A stretch of 64,000 nucleotides of DNA from Pseudomonadota bacterium (GCA_021325555.1 JAJPGY010000043.1:1-64000), one strand, 5' to 3'. Positions 17,911 through 26,881 are shown, counted from the first letter of the stretch. The notes: a model not told the origin generated them from the letters alone. Numbers and translations are program-made.

Positions 17911-18572
17911 CCCAGAACAGCCGGCAGGTTGACGTTGACCGGCGCGGTGGACTTGCCGGCGTCGAGCGGCTGCGTTTTGGAGAGCTGATCGATCAGGTAG
18001 TCGACACCCTGCACCGTAATCAAGAATGACGCCTCGGAGCGGCTAATGTAGCCCTTCTCCCGCAGATACCAGAGCGGGAACTCCACGTCGCCCAGCTCGA
18101 TGTTCAAGCAGTCCATGAGCATCTTTGCCGAGGCGCCCCCTGTCTGCGGGCGTTTCCGCCTGGCCTCCAGCAGCACCTGGAGGATGGCCAGGCGCAACTC
18201 GACCTCGTTCCAGGCCAGGCCGCCCCTGGCGAACTGCGGGATGGTCCGGCCCGCCCCGGCAGCCCCGGCAACCGGCGGCGGCTGGCCGGGCATGCCGGCC
18301 TGAACGCCAATCTGGGCGTCATAAGCCGCGCGCTTTGCCGAATCGGATAAGGTACGCCAGGCCTCGGTCAGCGTTTTGAACTTCTCCGCGTCGCCCGTCT
18401 CCGCGTTGTCCGGGTGGTACATGGCGGCCAGAAACCGGTAGGCATAGCGGATGATCGTCGGGTGCGCGTTGGGATCGACCTGCAGAAGCTCGTAAAAGGT
18501 CGCAGGCCGCTGCGCCTGCGGCTGGGCTGGCGCTTGCGGTCTCGGTGGCGGAGGCGGTGGTTGCCATGACAT
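17907..18572 (-). CDS. J domain fused to a C-terminal winged-helix-like domain
   Basis: 221 residues. After a Pro/Gln-rich leader, residues ~25-95 are a J domain (FYELLQVDPNAHPTIIRYAY, YHPDNAETGD with intact HPD, AWRTLSDSAKRAAYD). After a Gly/Pro/Ala linker, residues ~130-205 (LRLAILQVLLEARRKRP ... FPLWYLREKGYISRSE ... FLITVQGVDYLIDQL) have the helix-helix-helix-beta-hairpin pattern of a winged-helix domain. The J domain implies recruitment of an Hsp70; the second domain suggests DNA or protein binding. Lies four bases downstream of the acyl-CoA dehydrogenase gene. Confidence 0.78.
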   Translation of the reverse strand: MSWQPPPPPPRPQAPAQPQAQRPATFYELLQVDPNAHPTIIRYAYRFLAAMYHPDNAETGDAEKFKTLTEAWRTLSDSAKRAAYDAQIGVQAGMPGQPPPVAGAAGAGRTIPQFARGGLAWNEVELRLAILQVLLEARRKRPQTGGASAKMLMDCLNIELGDVEFPLWYLREKGYISRSEASFLITVQGVDYLIDQLSKTQPLDAGKSTAPVNVNLPAVLG

Positions 18573-18575
18573 AGT

Positions 18576-19754
18576 TTATTGCCCCTTCAGTAGACTGTTT
18601 GCGATAACAAGCCGTTGGATCTCCGATGTTCCTTCGTAAATCTCGGTGATCTTGGCATCGCGCATGTAGAGCTCCACCGGATAATCCGTAACATACCCAT
18701 AACCACCGAAAATCTGCACACACTTGACAGTGGATCTCATCGCCACCTCCGCCGCGTAAAGCTTGGCCATCGCCGCTTCCCTGGTGAAGCGCTGGCCGCG
18801 GTCCTGGACGACGCTGGCGTGATGAGTCATGAGGCGGGCGGCGTCGATCTCCGTTTGCATCTCCACGAGCATGAACTGAATCGCCTGCAATTTGTTGATG
18901 GTCTGCCCGAACGCGGAGCGTTCCTTGGCGTACCGCCAGGCGTGATCCCAGGCGCCCTGGGCGATGCCCACCGCCTGCGAGGCGATGCCGATCCTGCCAC
19001 CATCGAGGGTGCTCATCGCCACCTTGAAGCCGTCGCCTGCCTGCCCGAGCATGTTCGTGACCGGCACCGGCGAGTCCTCGAAGATAATCTGGCATGTCGC
19101 CGAGCCCCTGATGCCCAGCTTGTCCTCGAGCTTGCCGAAGGTGAAGCCGGGCGTGCCCTTCTCGATCATCAGCGCCACCAGCCCCTTGTGCCGCAGAGCC
19201 GGATCGGTCTGGGCGATTACAAGATACCAGTCGGCCTCCACGCCGTTGGTGATCCAGTTCTTCACGCCGTTGACCACGAAGTGATCTCCCTTGAGGACGG
19301 CCGTGCACCTGGCCGCGGCCGAGTCCGACCCCGAGCCCGGCTCGGAAAGAGCGAAGGCGCCCAGCTTCTCGCCGCGCGCCATCGGGGCGAGAATTCTCTG
19401 CTTCTGCTCCTCGTTGCCCCACTGGTAGACGGGGGCTGCGGTCAAAGAGACGTGGGCCGAGTACATGACCGAGGTGGTGGCACACGCCTTGGCCAGCTCC
19501 TCGACCACGATCGAATAGCAGACATGATCCAGCCCGGCGCCGCCGTACTCCTCGGGAAAGATCATCCCGCAAAGATCGGAGGCGGCCAGCAGCTGGAAAT
19601 TCTCCCGCGGGAAACGATGATTGCGATCGATCTCGGCGGCCTTGGGCGCGAATTCCTTCTGGGCAATTTCGCGCACGGTCTCTTGAATCAGCCTCTGCTC
19701 CTCGCTCAGGGCGAAGCTTAAAGGCATGTCCTTCAATCCGGTAGTGGCGATCAT
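18576..19754 (-). CDS. Acyl-CoA dehydrogenase
   Basis: 392 residues from ATG 19754, which has a run of G residues as its ribosome-binding site; the longer open frame upstream is not supported. FAD-dependent first step of fatty-acid or branched-chain acyl-CoA oxidation. Family features: ALSEEQRLIQETVREIA at the N-terminus, FALSEPGSGSDSAA for FAD/substrate binding, and YEGTSEIQRLVIAN at the C-terminus, in which the first Glu is the usual catalytic base of short-chain and butyryl-type enzymes. No electron-transfer flavoprotein genes are adjacent. Chain-length specificity cannot be assigned. Confidence 0.92.
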   Translation of the reverse strand: MIATTGLKDMPLSFALSEEQRLIQETVREIAQKEFAPKAAEIDRNHRFPRENFQLLAASDLCGMIFPEEYGGAGLDHVCYSIVVEELAKACATTSVMYSAHVSLTAAPVYQWGNEEQKQRILAPMARGEKLGAFALSEPGSGSDSAAARCTAVLKGDHFVVNGVKNWITNGVEADWYLVIAQTDPALRHKGLVALMIEKGTPGFTFGKLEDKLGIRGSATCQIIFEDSPVPVTNMLGQAGDGFKVAMSTLDGGRIGIASQAVGIAQGAWDHAWRYAKERSAFGQTINKLQAIQFMLVEMQTEIDAARLMTHHASVVQDRGQRFTREAAMAKLYAAEVAMRSTVKCVQIFGGYGYVTDYPVELYMRDAKITEIYEGTSEIQRLVIANSLLKGQ

Positions 19755-19909
19755 CGAGTCCCCCCGCAAACACAAGGGCGGTATCCCGCGGGGCCGCCTG
19801 CGAGCGCGGGCGGCTCGCTGGCATTCCGGAACAACCGGCCCGGCCGGGGAAGCCCCAAGTTCGATCATATTATACTCAAGCGCCAGCCCGGCTGAGCAGG
19901 CAGCGGGCT

Positions 19910-19915
19910 TATAAT
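19910..19915 (+). promoter_or_regulatory. Probable -10 element for the GGDEF gene
   Basis: TATAAT 37 bases upstream of the chosen start, within the decamer ATAATTAGGT that also covers the nrdR -10 box. No clear -35. Confidence 0.4.
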
Positions 19916-19951
19916 TAGGTCGACGCCCGAGCACATCTGGGGATGAAGCGC

Positions 19952-21418
19952 ATGACTGAAGCCAAAGTGATCCTGGTCAACGATGAGAAGTCACAGCTGT
20001 CGCCGCTGCAGCAGAGTTTGAAGAAGGGCGGCCTGACCGTAACCAGCTGCGCGGCGGCATTCGACGCGCTGGACAGGCTGGCTGCCGAGGGCGCCGATCT
20101 GGTCATCGCCTCCACCAAACTGCCGGACATGGACGGCTATCAGCTTTCCTGCCTGATCAAGAGCAACGAGCGCACGGAGGGGCTGCCTGTCGTGCTGGTC
20201 AAGACGGGCGACGGCGGGGAGACCTTCTGGGCGGCGGCAGCCATGGCCGACAGGGAGATGGATCTCAAGGAGGCCAAGAGCGCGGACAAGCTGCAGAAGC
20301 TGGTTGCCGACCTCGTCGCGCGGTCCAGGGAGCAGGGCTGGAAAACCTCCATGGCCAAGGAGAGCGGGGTGGCGCCCGGCTCGTTTACCAGCGCCGACAC
20401 GGCAAAGAGCTTCCGTCTTTTGCTGGGCAATCTCCTAATCGAGCGCTTGATGGGCCGGGTAGCGCGGTCGCTCATGGATGCGACAAGCCCGCGCAAGAAA
20501 TTTCTGGACACGTATTTTGCCGTCATCTCCAGGCTGTTCAATTGTCAGGCGGCCGGTCTTGTCGTGGCCGGCACGGCCGCGCCCTGGGCCAGCTTTCACC
20601 TGTCGGAGACGATAAACAAGATGTCCTTCGACGAGCTGGTCAAGAAGCTGTCGCGTGAGACCGGCGGCTCGAAGGAGCTCTCGCTTGACATCAGGGGCGC
20701 GCTCGAGGAGCAGGGCGGCGCCGCAATCAGCACGCCGGAGATCCTCACGGTGAAAGCTGCCAATGTCACCCTCGGGGCGCTTGTCTTCTCCTCGACGCAG
20801 AAGCAGGGATTCGACATGGCCGCGCGCGCGGCCATGGCCGAGCTGCAGGTGCAGATGGCGCCCGTCCTGCGCTTGCTGCAGGCCAGCCAGCAGATCGAGG
20901 AGCTGCACCAGCAGAGCGATTTCCGGGCGGCAACCGACGCGCTGACCGGGCTTTACAATCTGGAGTTCCTGGTGGGCTTCCTGCAGCAGCAGCTGCTCTT
21001 TTCGTACCGGCAGCGGTCACCGGTGGGGCTCGTGATCATCGACATCGACCACCTGCAGGCGATTAACGACGAGTACGGCTTCGAGATAGGCGACCTCGTC
21101 CTTTCGACAATCGGCAACCGCCTGCTCAACCTGACGCGCTCGAGCGACCTTCTCGCCCGCTACGGCGGCGACGAGTTTGCCGTGGTTCTTCCCAATACGG
21201 ACGCCAACGGTGCCAGGATCCTGGCTGAGAAAATCCGCCTGGAGGTGGAGCAGATGAGCTTCGTCAAGGGCCCCGGCAGAAAGGGCCCGCGCGTCACCGT
21301 ATCGATCGGTTGCGCCGGCTTCAACATGGAGGACCTGAACCCGGAGACGATCCTGCGCGACGCCAAGCTCGCCCTCAAGCGAGCCAAAGAAGGCGGGCGC
21401 AATCAGGTTTCGCTCTGA
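19952..21418 (+). CDS. Degenerate receiver plus GGDEF diguanylate cyclase
   Basis: 488 residues from ATG 19952, nine bases after GGGG; an ATG at 19943 abuts that site. The N-terminal ~120 residues are receiver-like (VILVNDEKS, ADLVIASTKLPDMDGYQ), but the phosphoacceptor Asp position is Ser54, so it should not accept phosphate in the normal way. The middle (~residues 160-310) may be a GAF-like sensor. The C-terminal GGDEF domain is intact: RYGGDEFAVVLP, with an RSSD product-inhibition site five residues before it, and DIDHLQAINDEYG. It should make cyclic di-GMP. Possible targets in the window include the MshEN-like protein encoded at 10538. Confidence 0.88.
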   Translation: MTEAKVILVNDEKSQLSPLQQSLKKGGLTVTSCAAAFDALDRLAAEGADLVIASTKLPDMDGYQLSCLIKSNERTEGLPVVLVKTGDGGETFWAAAAMADREMDLKEAKSADKLQKLVADLVARSREQGWKTSMAKESGVAPGSFTSADTAKSFRLLLGNLLIERLMGRVARSLMDATSPRKKFLDTYFAVISRLFNCQAAGLVVAGTAAPWASFHLSETINKMSFDELVKKLSRETGGSKELSLDIRGALEEQGGAAISTPEILTVKAANVTLGALVFSSTQKQGFDMAARAAMAELQVQMAPVLRLLQASQQIEELHQQSDFRAATDALTGLYNLEFLVGFLQQQLLFSYRQRSPVGLVIIDIDHLQAINDEYGFEIGDLVLSTIGNRLLNLTRSSDLLARYGGDEFAVVLPNTDANGARILAEKIRLEVEQMSFVKGPGRKGPRVTVSIGCAGFNMEDLNPETILRDAKLALKRAKEGGRNQVSL

Positions 21419-21434
21419 CACCGCCAGCGGTGCT

Positions 21435-22610
21435 TCAGGTGGCCGGCCTCCCGTTCCAGGGCACCGCGCATTCCGCTGTCCTGACGGTGACCAGCTCGTC
21501 GTACATGTCGTCGATCGCCTCCATCAACCCGCGGGCGTCCAGCGTATTGCTCAAGACGGCCGCAGCCATGGCGCCGCCGGCCCCGACCCCTTCTTTGACG
21601 TGGCCCTGCTCGTAGGCCCTCAAACCAGGATGCCGTGACCGGTTGAAGTCGGGACAGGCAGCGGCCATGGGAGCATCAACCAACCTGGCCAGCTCCGGGC
21701 ATCGCGCAGAGCGGTCGAAGGCCACCCATCCGGTCGTCACCACGCCGACGGCTCCGCAAGACATGCCAAGGCTTTCCTTTGCCGCGATCGCCCGCATGAG
21801 CGCCCACACGCAGAGCATCTGCGAGCCGCCGGCCAGCATCACCGGGATCCTCCGGGACGCTGACAGGGCCAGCCCGGCGGTAAAAGGCTGCATCGGATCC
21901 CCGGCCGCCGCCACCGCCAGAAACGGCCGGTCGGCCGCCGCCCCGGGGCTCAGTCCGGCCCGCTCGAGACCCTGCCGGACGACCTTTGCCTTGAGCTCGT
22001 GGTCGCCCTGCGGCAGGCTGCTTGACATAAGCCGCTGCGCGTCATAACCGAGCGCCGTGAGGACGCCGAGCGCCGTCGTCGTGCCACCGGGCGTGCACTC
22101 GGAGACAATCAGGAAGCTGTCGCGAAGGGACAGTTGCTGTCCGAGGGCAAGCCCGCTTTGAAACAGGGTCTCGACGGTCCGCGGCTCCAGCGCCCGACCA
22201 CTGGACACACAACCGGCGACTTCCCGCCCGACCGTCAGGCAGGGGATTCGCGGCGGCTCGAAGGAGCCGCAGTCGACCACGGCAACCGGCAGGCTCATGG
22301 ACACGGTCACCGCCCGGGTTATCACCACCGGCGATACTATTCCTGCCGGTGATACCGGAAGCTCATGACCATCGGCGGTTCTTCCCAGCACCAGAGCCTC
22401 AGCGTCGGTCCGCGGCGTCAAGCGGCGCAGCCGGGGCGTCGCCCCGGCCGCGGAGATACCCGGCATGTCCGAGGTCATGGTGCTGCCGAGAGCCAGCACG
22501 AAGCGCCCCGACGACCCGCCGCTGCCGGCGCAAGCGGTGGCAAAGGCGGCGAGAAACTGGCGCAGCTTCCCGCCGGCGTCATGAACAGTCACCACTACGT
22601 CTCGAGTCAT
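21435..22610 (-). CDS. cobT: CobT-type phosphoribosyltransferase (cyanobacterial/archaeal form)
   Basis: 391 residues. Activates the lower ligand base of cobalamin using nicotinate mononucleotide. The sequence follows the TIGR00303-type form known from cyanobacteria and archaea rather than the enterobacterial one: SECTPGGTTTALGVL, MLAGGSQMLCVWAL and, near the end, HVKEGVGAGGAMAAA, the catalytic Glu lying in the last motif. Starts three bases after the stop of the membrane protein upstream. No other cobalamin gene is nearby. It converges on the GGDEF gene. Confidence 0.82.
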   Translation of the reverse strand: MTRDVVVTVHDAGGKLRQFLAAFATACAGSGGSSGRFVLALGSTMTSDMPGISAAGATPRLRRLTPRTDAEALVLGRTADGHELPVSPAGIVSPVVITRAVTVSMSLPVAVVDCGSFEPPRIPCLTVGREVAGCVSSGRALEPRTVETLFQSGLALGQQLSLRDSFLIVSECTPGGTTTALGVLTALGYDAQRLMSSSLPQGDHELKAKVVRQGLERAGLSPGAAADRPFLAVAAAGDPMQPFTAGLALSASRRIPVMLAGGSQMLCVWALMRAIAAKESLGMSCGAVGVVTTGWVAFDRSARCPELARLVDAPMAAACPDFNRSRHPGLRAYEQGHVKEGVGAGGAMAAAVLSNTLDARGLMEAIDDMYDELVTVRTAECAVPWNGRPAT

Positions 22611-22613
22611 CGC

Positions 22614-23483
22614 TCAATGCTCCAGATCTTCGCGCAGGATATCGCAGAAAGGCATCAGCGACAGCGGCCAGGCCACGGCACTAATGATACCGAACCAAAG
22701 CTGGCCAGCCACATAGGCGGTCATATCCTGCTTGAGCATGGACTCGACCGAGCTGCCCTGACCGGGGCTGGCGGGCAGGAGCAACAGCGCGTTCAATCCG
22801 AGCACGGCTGCCGTGACCACGACGACCGGGCACCACCTCCTGATTGAAAGCTGAGCGCCGTGCCAGGCCGTCGCGCCAGGGCCGGCCGTGGAAACGGAGG
22901 AGGCAATCAGCACGGCAAATGTGTAAGCCATGGCCAGGACGGCGACGGCAAATCCCATCACCTGGAGGACGGCGTGCATCGCAGCCGGCATCTCCAGCGC
23001 GGGAAACGCCGACGAAAAAGAATCCGCGAGTATCACCAGGCACAACAGCCCCACCGGAATAAGCAGGTAGGCGGAGGCGACCAGCCAGAGAACGGTCAGA
23101 TATCCCCTGCGCTTCCGCACCTGGGCCAGCGACTCCACGAACACCCGCGAGGAGGGAGGCCTTTCATGGCCCAGGCAGGCTCGGGCAAAGGCGGTCAGTC
23201 TGAGTATCCAGGCGCTGAACCCCCAGGCCATTAGAATCAGACCCGTGAGAGCAGACAAGCAGCCGGCGGTCGTCGCCCGGCTCAACTCTTCCATCGTCAC
23301 TTCGCCGCCCGCAAGCACCGCAGCAAGCGCCCGAATGCCGGTGAAAACGGCGATGTTTGCCGTCGCCAGGGCCAGCGAAGGGACAAGGCACCGGGGAGCA
23401 AAGGCGACGGCCGACACGAACGCGTCGCCCCACCAACCCAGCCGCAACAGAAAGGTGAGTCTCTTCAAATCCAACTGCGGCAC
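22614..23483 (-). CDS. Polytopic membrane protein of unknown family
   Basis: 289 residues, GTG start with AAGGTGAG upstream. I count six likely transmembrane helices, at roughly residues 20-50, 75-95, 130-155, 170-195, 215-235 and 255-280. No motif I recognise; it does not read as CobS or CbiB. Located directly upstream of cobT in the same direction, so co-transcribed and possibly related to cobamide or corrinoid handling, but that is context only. Confidence 0.65.
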   Translation of the reverse strand: MPQLDLKRLTFLLRLGWWGDAFVSAVAFAPRCLVPSLALATANIAVFTGIRALAAVLAGGEVTMEELSRATTAGCLSALTGLILMAWGFSAWILRLTAFARACLGHERPPSSRVFVESLAQVRKRRGYLTVLWLVASAYLLIPVGLLCLVILADSFSSAFPALEMPAAMHAVLQVMGFAVAVLAMAYTFAVLIASSVSTAGPGATAWHGAQLSIRRWCPVVVVTAAVLGLNALLLLPASPGQGSSVESMLKQDMTAYVAGQLWFGIISAVAWPLSLMPFCDILREDLEH

Positions 23484-23664
23484 CCTGGTCGTCTCACCTT
23501 AATGGAGATTTATCATCCGCAGGCAATGCCCTTCAAGGTCTGCCATGCCGGGCGAAATTAAGTTACAAAGAAATTGAATCTTAGCTTATCAATTTGCAAG
23601 CGCTGCGTTGATTAAAGCTGCCCGGACTGCAGATTTACCTGCCCGCGCTGCGCTGGTCGTCTTC

Positions 23665-23693
23665 TTGACAAAATTTGGCGATGATGATGTTCT
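23665..23693 (+). promoter_or_regulatory. Possible promoter of the DAHP synthase gene
   Basis: A consensus -35 TTGACA at 23665-23670 is followed after 17 bases by TGTTCT, a poor -10. It lies in an AT-richer 263-base gap between the divergent membrane protein and the DAHP synthase gene; otherwise I see nothing in that gap. Confidence 0.4.
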
Positions 23694-23746
23694 TTGAGTT
23701 TGATGTTTTTTAAGGGAAGCCAAGAGGCTCTGGCAGGCAGGGAAAG

Positions 23747-24649
23747 GTGACGGACGCGGATAAGGTGATCAAATTGCAAGATCAGTGCCCGCTTGCGCTC
23801 AACGCCGGTGAACCGGAAATCCGCTTCGCCAACGGTGCCATTATCGGCGGTGGCAGGCAACCGATTGTCATCGCCGGGCCATGCGCGGTGGAAAGCCAGG
23901 ACCAGATAAACCGCCTGGCTCATAAGGTAAAGGCCGCAGGAGCAGTCCTTTTGCGCGGTGGTGCCTATAAGCCCCGCACGAGCCCATACGACTTCCGGGG
24001 TCTGGGTCCCGAGGCGCTGCGCTACCTGGCGGAGGCCCGAGAAGCCACCGGGCTTCCGGTGGTGAGCGAAGTCATGTCCCCGGAGCAGGTCGCGGTGGCG
24101 GAGCCTCACGTGGACATGCTGCAGATCGGCGCCCGCAATATGTACAACTACGAGCTGCTGACCGCGGTGGGGAGAACCAGGCTGCCTGTTTTGCTCAAGC
24201 GGGCATTTTCAGCCACCATCAATGAGTTGCTGCAGGCGGCGGAATACATCATGCTGGAAGGCAACAAGCAAGTCGTGCTCTGCGAGCGGGGGGTGCGGAC
24301 GTTCGAGCCGCACACGCGCAACACCCTGGACCTGAGCGCGGTAGCAGCCCTCAAGACAATGACCCAACTGCCCGTAATCGTGGACCCCAGTCACGCGACC
24401 GGCAGACCGGAGCTCGTCCGCCCGATGTCCCGTGCTGCCATCGCGTGTGGTGCCGACGGACTGCTCATCGAGGTGCACGACGCGCCCTCGCAAGCGCTCA
24501 GCGACGGCAGCCAGGCGGTGTCACCGGACACCTTGCGAGCGATCGTCTCGGACGTAAAGGCAATTGCCCGGGCGCTCGCCTTTGCGCCTGACGAGAACTC
24601 CAGCAGAGACCCTCAACCACTGGCGGCTTTGCAAACATCCGCCGTCTGA
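23747..24649 (+). CDS. aroF: 3-deoxy-7-phosphoheptulonate (DAHP) synthase, type I-beta
   Basis: 300 residues, GTG start behind AGGGAAAG. First step of the shikimate pathway, joining phosphoenolpyruvate and erythrose 4-phosphate. Diagnostic segments: VIAGPCAVES, LLRGGAYKPRTSPYDFRGLG, QIGARNMYNYELL, LLKRAFSATI, LCERGVRTFEP and PVIVDPSHATGR. There is no N-terminal ferredoxin-like (Thermotoga-type) regulatory domain and no fused chorismate mutase, so feedback control by a fused domain is unlikely. Last conserved gene before the accessory island. Confidence 0.93.
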   Translation: MTDADKVIKLQDQCPLALNAGEPEIRFANGAIIGGGRQPIVIAGPCAVESQDQINRLAHKVKAAGAVLLRGGAYKPRTSPYDFRGLGPEALRYLAEAREATGLPVVSEVMSPEQVAVAEPHVDMLQIGARNMYNYELLTAVGRTRLPVLLKRAFSATINELLQAAEYIMLEGNKQVVLCERGVRTFEPHTRNTLDLSAVAALKTMTQLPVIVDPSHATGRPELVRPMSRAAIACGADGLLIEVHDAPSQALSDGSQAVSPDTLRAIVSDVKAIARALAFAPDENSSRDPQPLAALQTSAV

Positions 24650-24735
24650 CAGCGCCAGTGCAAACGCGGAGCCGGCCGCTGGACAGCGGGCTCTCTTGCA
24701 AAAATGTGGTTGCCGGATCGACCAAAAACTCCGGA

Positions 24736-25020
24736 TTAAATTTCCAGGCTTCGAACTGCTTTCTGATAGTCAGCTTCAACGGCTTCCAGAGAAAGGTGTT
24801 GGTAGACTTCAAGCGTCTTTCGGCGTTCATGACCAGAGATGAGCTGGATTTTGGCATCGCAGAGTCCCTGGGCGGTCAGGAACGTAAGCACATGATGCCG
24901 CAACAGGTGAGGATGTACCGTTCGCTTCAGACCGGCTTGGTCGGTGTATTCACGGACAATCTGCTGGATGCGCCTGGAAGTGTATGGTTGTTTTAGCCGG
25001 GAATCGAACAGGAAGGCATT
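24736..25020 (-). pseudogene. Tyrosine recombinase (phage integrase) C-terminal fragment
   Basis: About 95 codons of an integrase catalytic domain: PYTSRRIQQIVREY, VHPHLLRHHVLTFL (HxxR box), LISGHERRKTLEVYQHLS, with the later His/Arg-type residue and the nucleophilic Tyr. The N-terminal core-binding domain and the first catalytic Arg are missing. The 5' side runs into the IS6-type remnant on the opposite strand, and the first few codons of the open frame come from that element. Non-functional remnant of an integrated element. Confidence 0.75.
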
Positions 25021-25026
25021 ATCTCG

Positions 25027-25254
25027 GTGGCTATCAAGCAAGTCAAATACTTGAACAATCGCTTAGAGGCTGACCTCGGGAAGCTCAAGCGCTTGATTCA
25101 TCCAGTGCGCGGGCTCAAATCAATGAAGACCGCGTATGCCACCATTAAAGGGTTCGAGGTCATGCGCATGTTTCGGAAAGGCCAAATGTGAGCCTGGCAG
25201 CGGTTACCAGGCATCAAGGGCGAAGTGTATCTAATCGACAAACAATGCGGACAG
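25027..25254 (+). mobile_element. IS6-family transposase C-terminal remnant
   Basis: The plus frame from 25027 reads AIKQVKYLNNRLEADLGKLK, HPVRGLKSMKTAYATIKGFE and MRMFRKGQM, the last third of an IS6/IS240-type DDE transposase (the E of NNRLEAD corresponds to the catalytic Glu). A TGA at 25189 interrupts it, and the same frame then continues as PGIKGEVYLIDKQCG, typical of the end of such transposases. The first two thirds and both terminal repeats are absent. The frame then runs directly into the adhesin-like gene. Confidence 0.75.
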
Positions 25255-26881
25255 ATCCAGATATCCAACAGCAACGGCAATATGAGCGTGAGCAACTCCG
25301 GCACGATTCAAAGCCAGACCGAGCAGATCCAGATTAGCAACCACGGCGGGTCGCTCGGCTTAAGCAACCTCGGATCCATTACCGCCGCGGAGCAGATACA
25401 GGTCGCCAACGATGGAGACTGCGACAGCGGCTCCTGCGCCACCACCATCGTCAACAGCGGATCGATTGCCGGCAGCACGCTTGCGATCCAATCGGGGGCG
25501 GGCAACCTGCAGATTACAGGGACCGGCAGCCTGAGCGCCGGACCCGGACAGATTCAGCTGAACTCCCAATCCGGCTCCATTAGCGCGATCCAGGGCGGCG
25601 TAAGCGGAACAGTCACCGGTGATGCAGGCACGTCATTCCTGCTTGCCACCACAAAGACCGGGCTGAACTTCGGCGACATCTCGGCCGGCAACGGCTCCGT
25701 TACCGTAGTGGCGGGCACCGGCACCTTGAGCGTCTCCAATGGAGCGACGATCGCCGCCAACGAGGGCAACATCACGCTGCAGGACCTGAATGGCAGCTCC
25801 GGAAACATAGCGATTGGGCAGGGAGCGCGGATTGCCGCCAACACGCATTCATCCTCCACCGGACTCGGCAATGTCTACGTCTCCACGGGCGCCATGCCGG
25901 CTTCAGCCGGCTGGGTGCAGGGCACAGCGCCTGCGGGCGTGTCGGTCCACAGCGAGCGCGGCGGGCAGGTTTATTTCGGATCCCTTGGAATAACGACGTC
26001 GGGGAAAGGGATTACCCTCAATGCCAAGGGAAGCGATATCGTCTTCAACGCCCTGCCGGGAACATCCATATCGCTGCAAAGCGGCGTGAACATAACCGCC
26101 GATCCGCCGGCACCAGCCGGCCCCGGGGGTGCATCGCCTGCGGCCGTGATCCTGCTGCCGAGCGTGCAGGCCGGCGCCGGCCGAGGGGCGCGCCCGCTTT
26201 GACCTTAACCTCACGGACAAGGACATCGATGAGACGTCCGACGAGGCGGCATTCAAGCCGGTAAGCTTTACGCCGACATCGGCGGCGGCCATTGAGGCTC
26301 AAGCTGGTGTCCGCACACTGCCGGCGGCTGCGGCAACGATCAAGCATGCCGGACGCGCGCAGGTTTCCGTGGACGAGCGCTCGGGAGCGGTGGCCCTGGA
26401 TCGTGGCGAGATCCTGGTGGTGGCGCAACGCCTGTCCACCGTTCAAGTCGGCGGCCACGCGGTCACGATTGACGGCGGAGCGATTGCCCTGGTTCGCTCC
26501 TTCGACGGTGTTTTGAAGGTCCGGAACCTTTATGACCGCGCCAATCACGGTGTAACGGTGTACATGGACGGGCAGTGCGTGCGGCTGAGGAGCGGTCAGG
26601 AGGTGGTCGTGGGAGCCACCCGCGGGCAGGTCGCCAGATCGCTCCACGCCGATCGGGTAAGCCGCCGCGGTGTCAGGACATTCGACATGTCCACTGCCGG
26701 CAGGCTGGTTCGCAGCGAGGTCTCCCTGGTATCGCTCCTGCAGAACAGCGCCATGCTTTCCCATCTGCTTGCCAGCGAAGACAGAGAGGACAAGGCGCTT
26801 GTGGGCAAGATCACCAAGATGGCCGCCTGCCTGCAGGCCGTGACCGCCCGCCGTGGCGCTTACAGTCAGGTTACTCCGTAA
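25255..26881 (+). pseudogene. Haemagglutinin/beta-helix-like protein with FecR-like C-terminal part, frameshifted and 5'-truncated
   Basis: The first part (to ~26190) encodes ~300 residues of Ser/Gly/Asn-rich repeats such as ISNSNGNMSVSNSGTI, GSITAAEQIQV and GNITLQDLNGSSGN, like the stacked strands of filamentous haemagglutinin. That frame ends at 26200. The +1 frame continues without interruption (FDLNLTDKDIDETSDEAAF, then SVDERSGAVALDRGEILVV) into a FecR-like domain ending at 26881. The shift lies within the GC-rich stretch about 26165-26195 and could be a real mutation or a sequencing error. The 5' end abuts the transposase remnant and has no native start or signal peptide. Probably once a surface protein. 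Confidence 0.65.
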
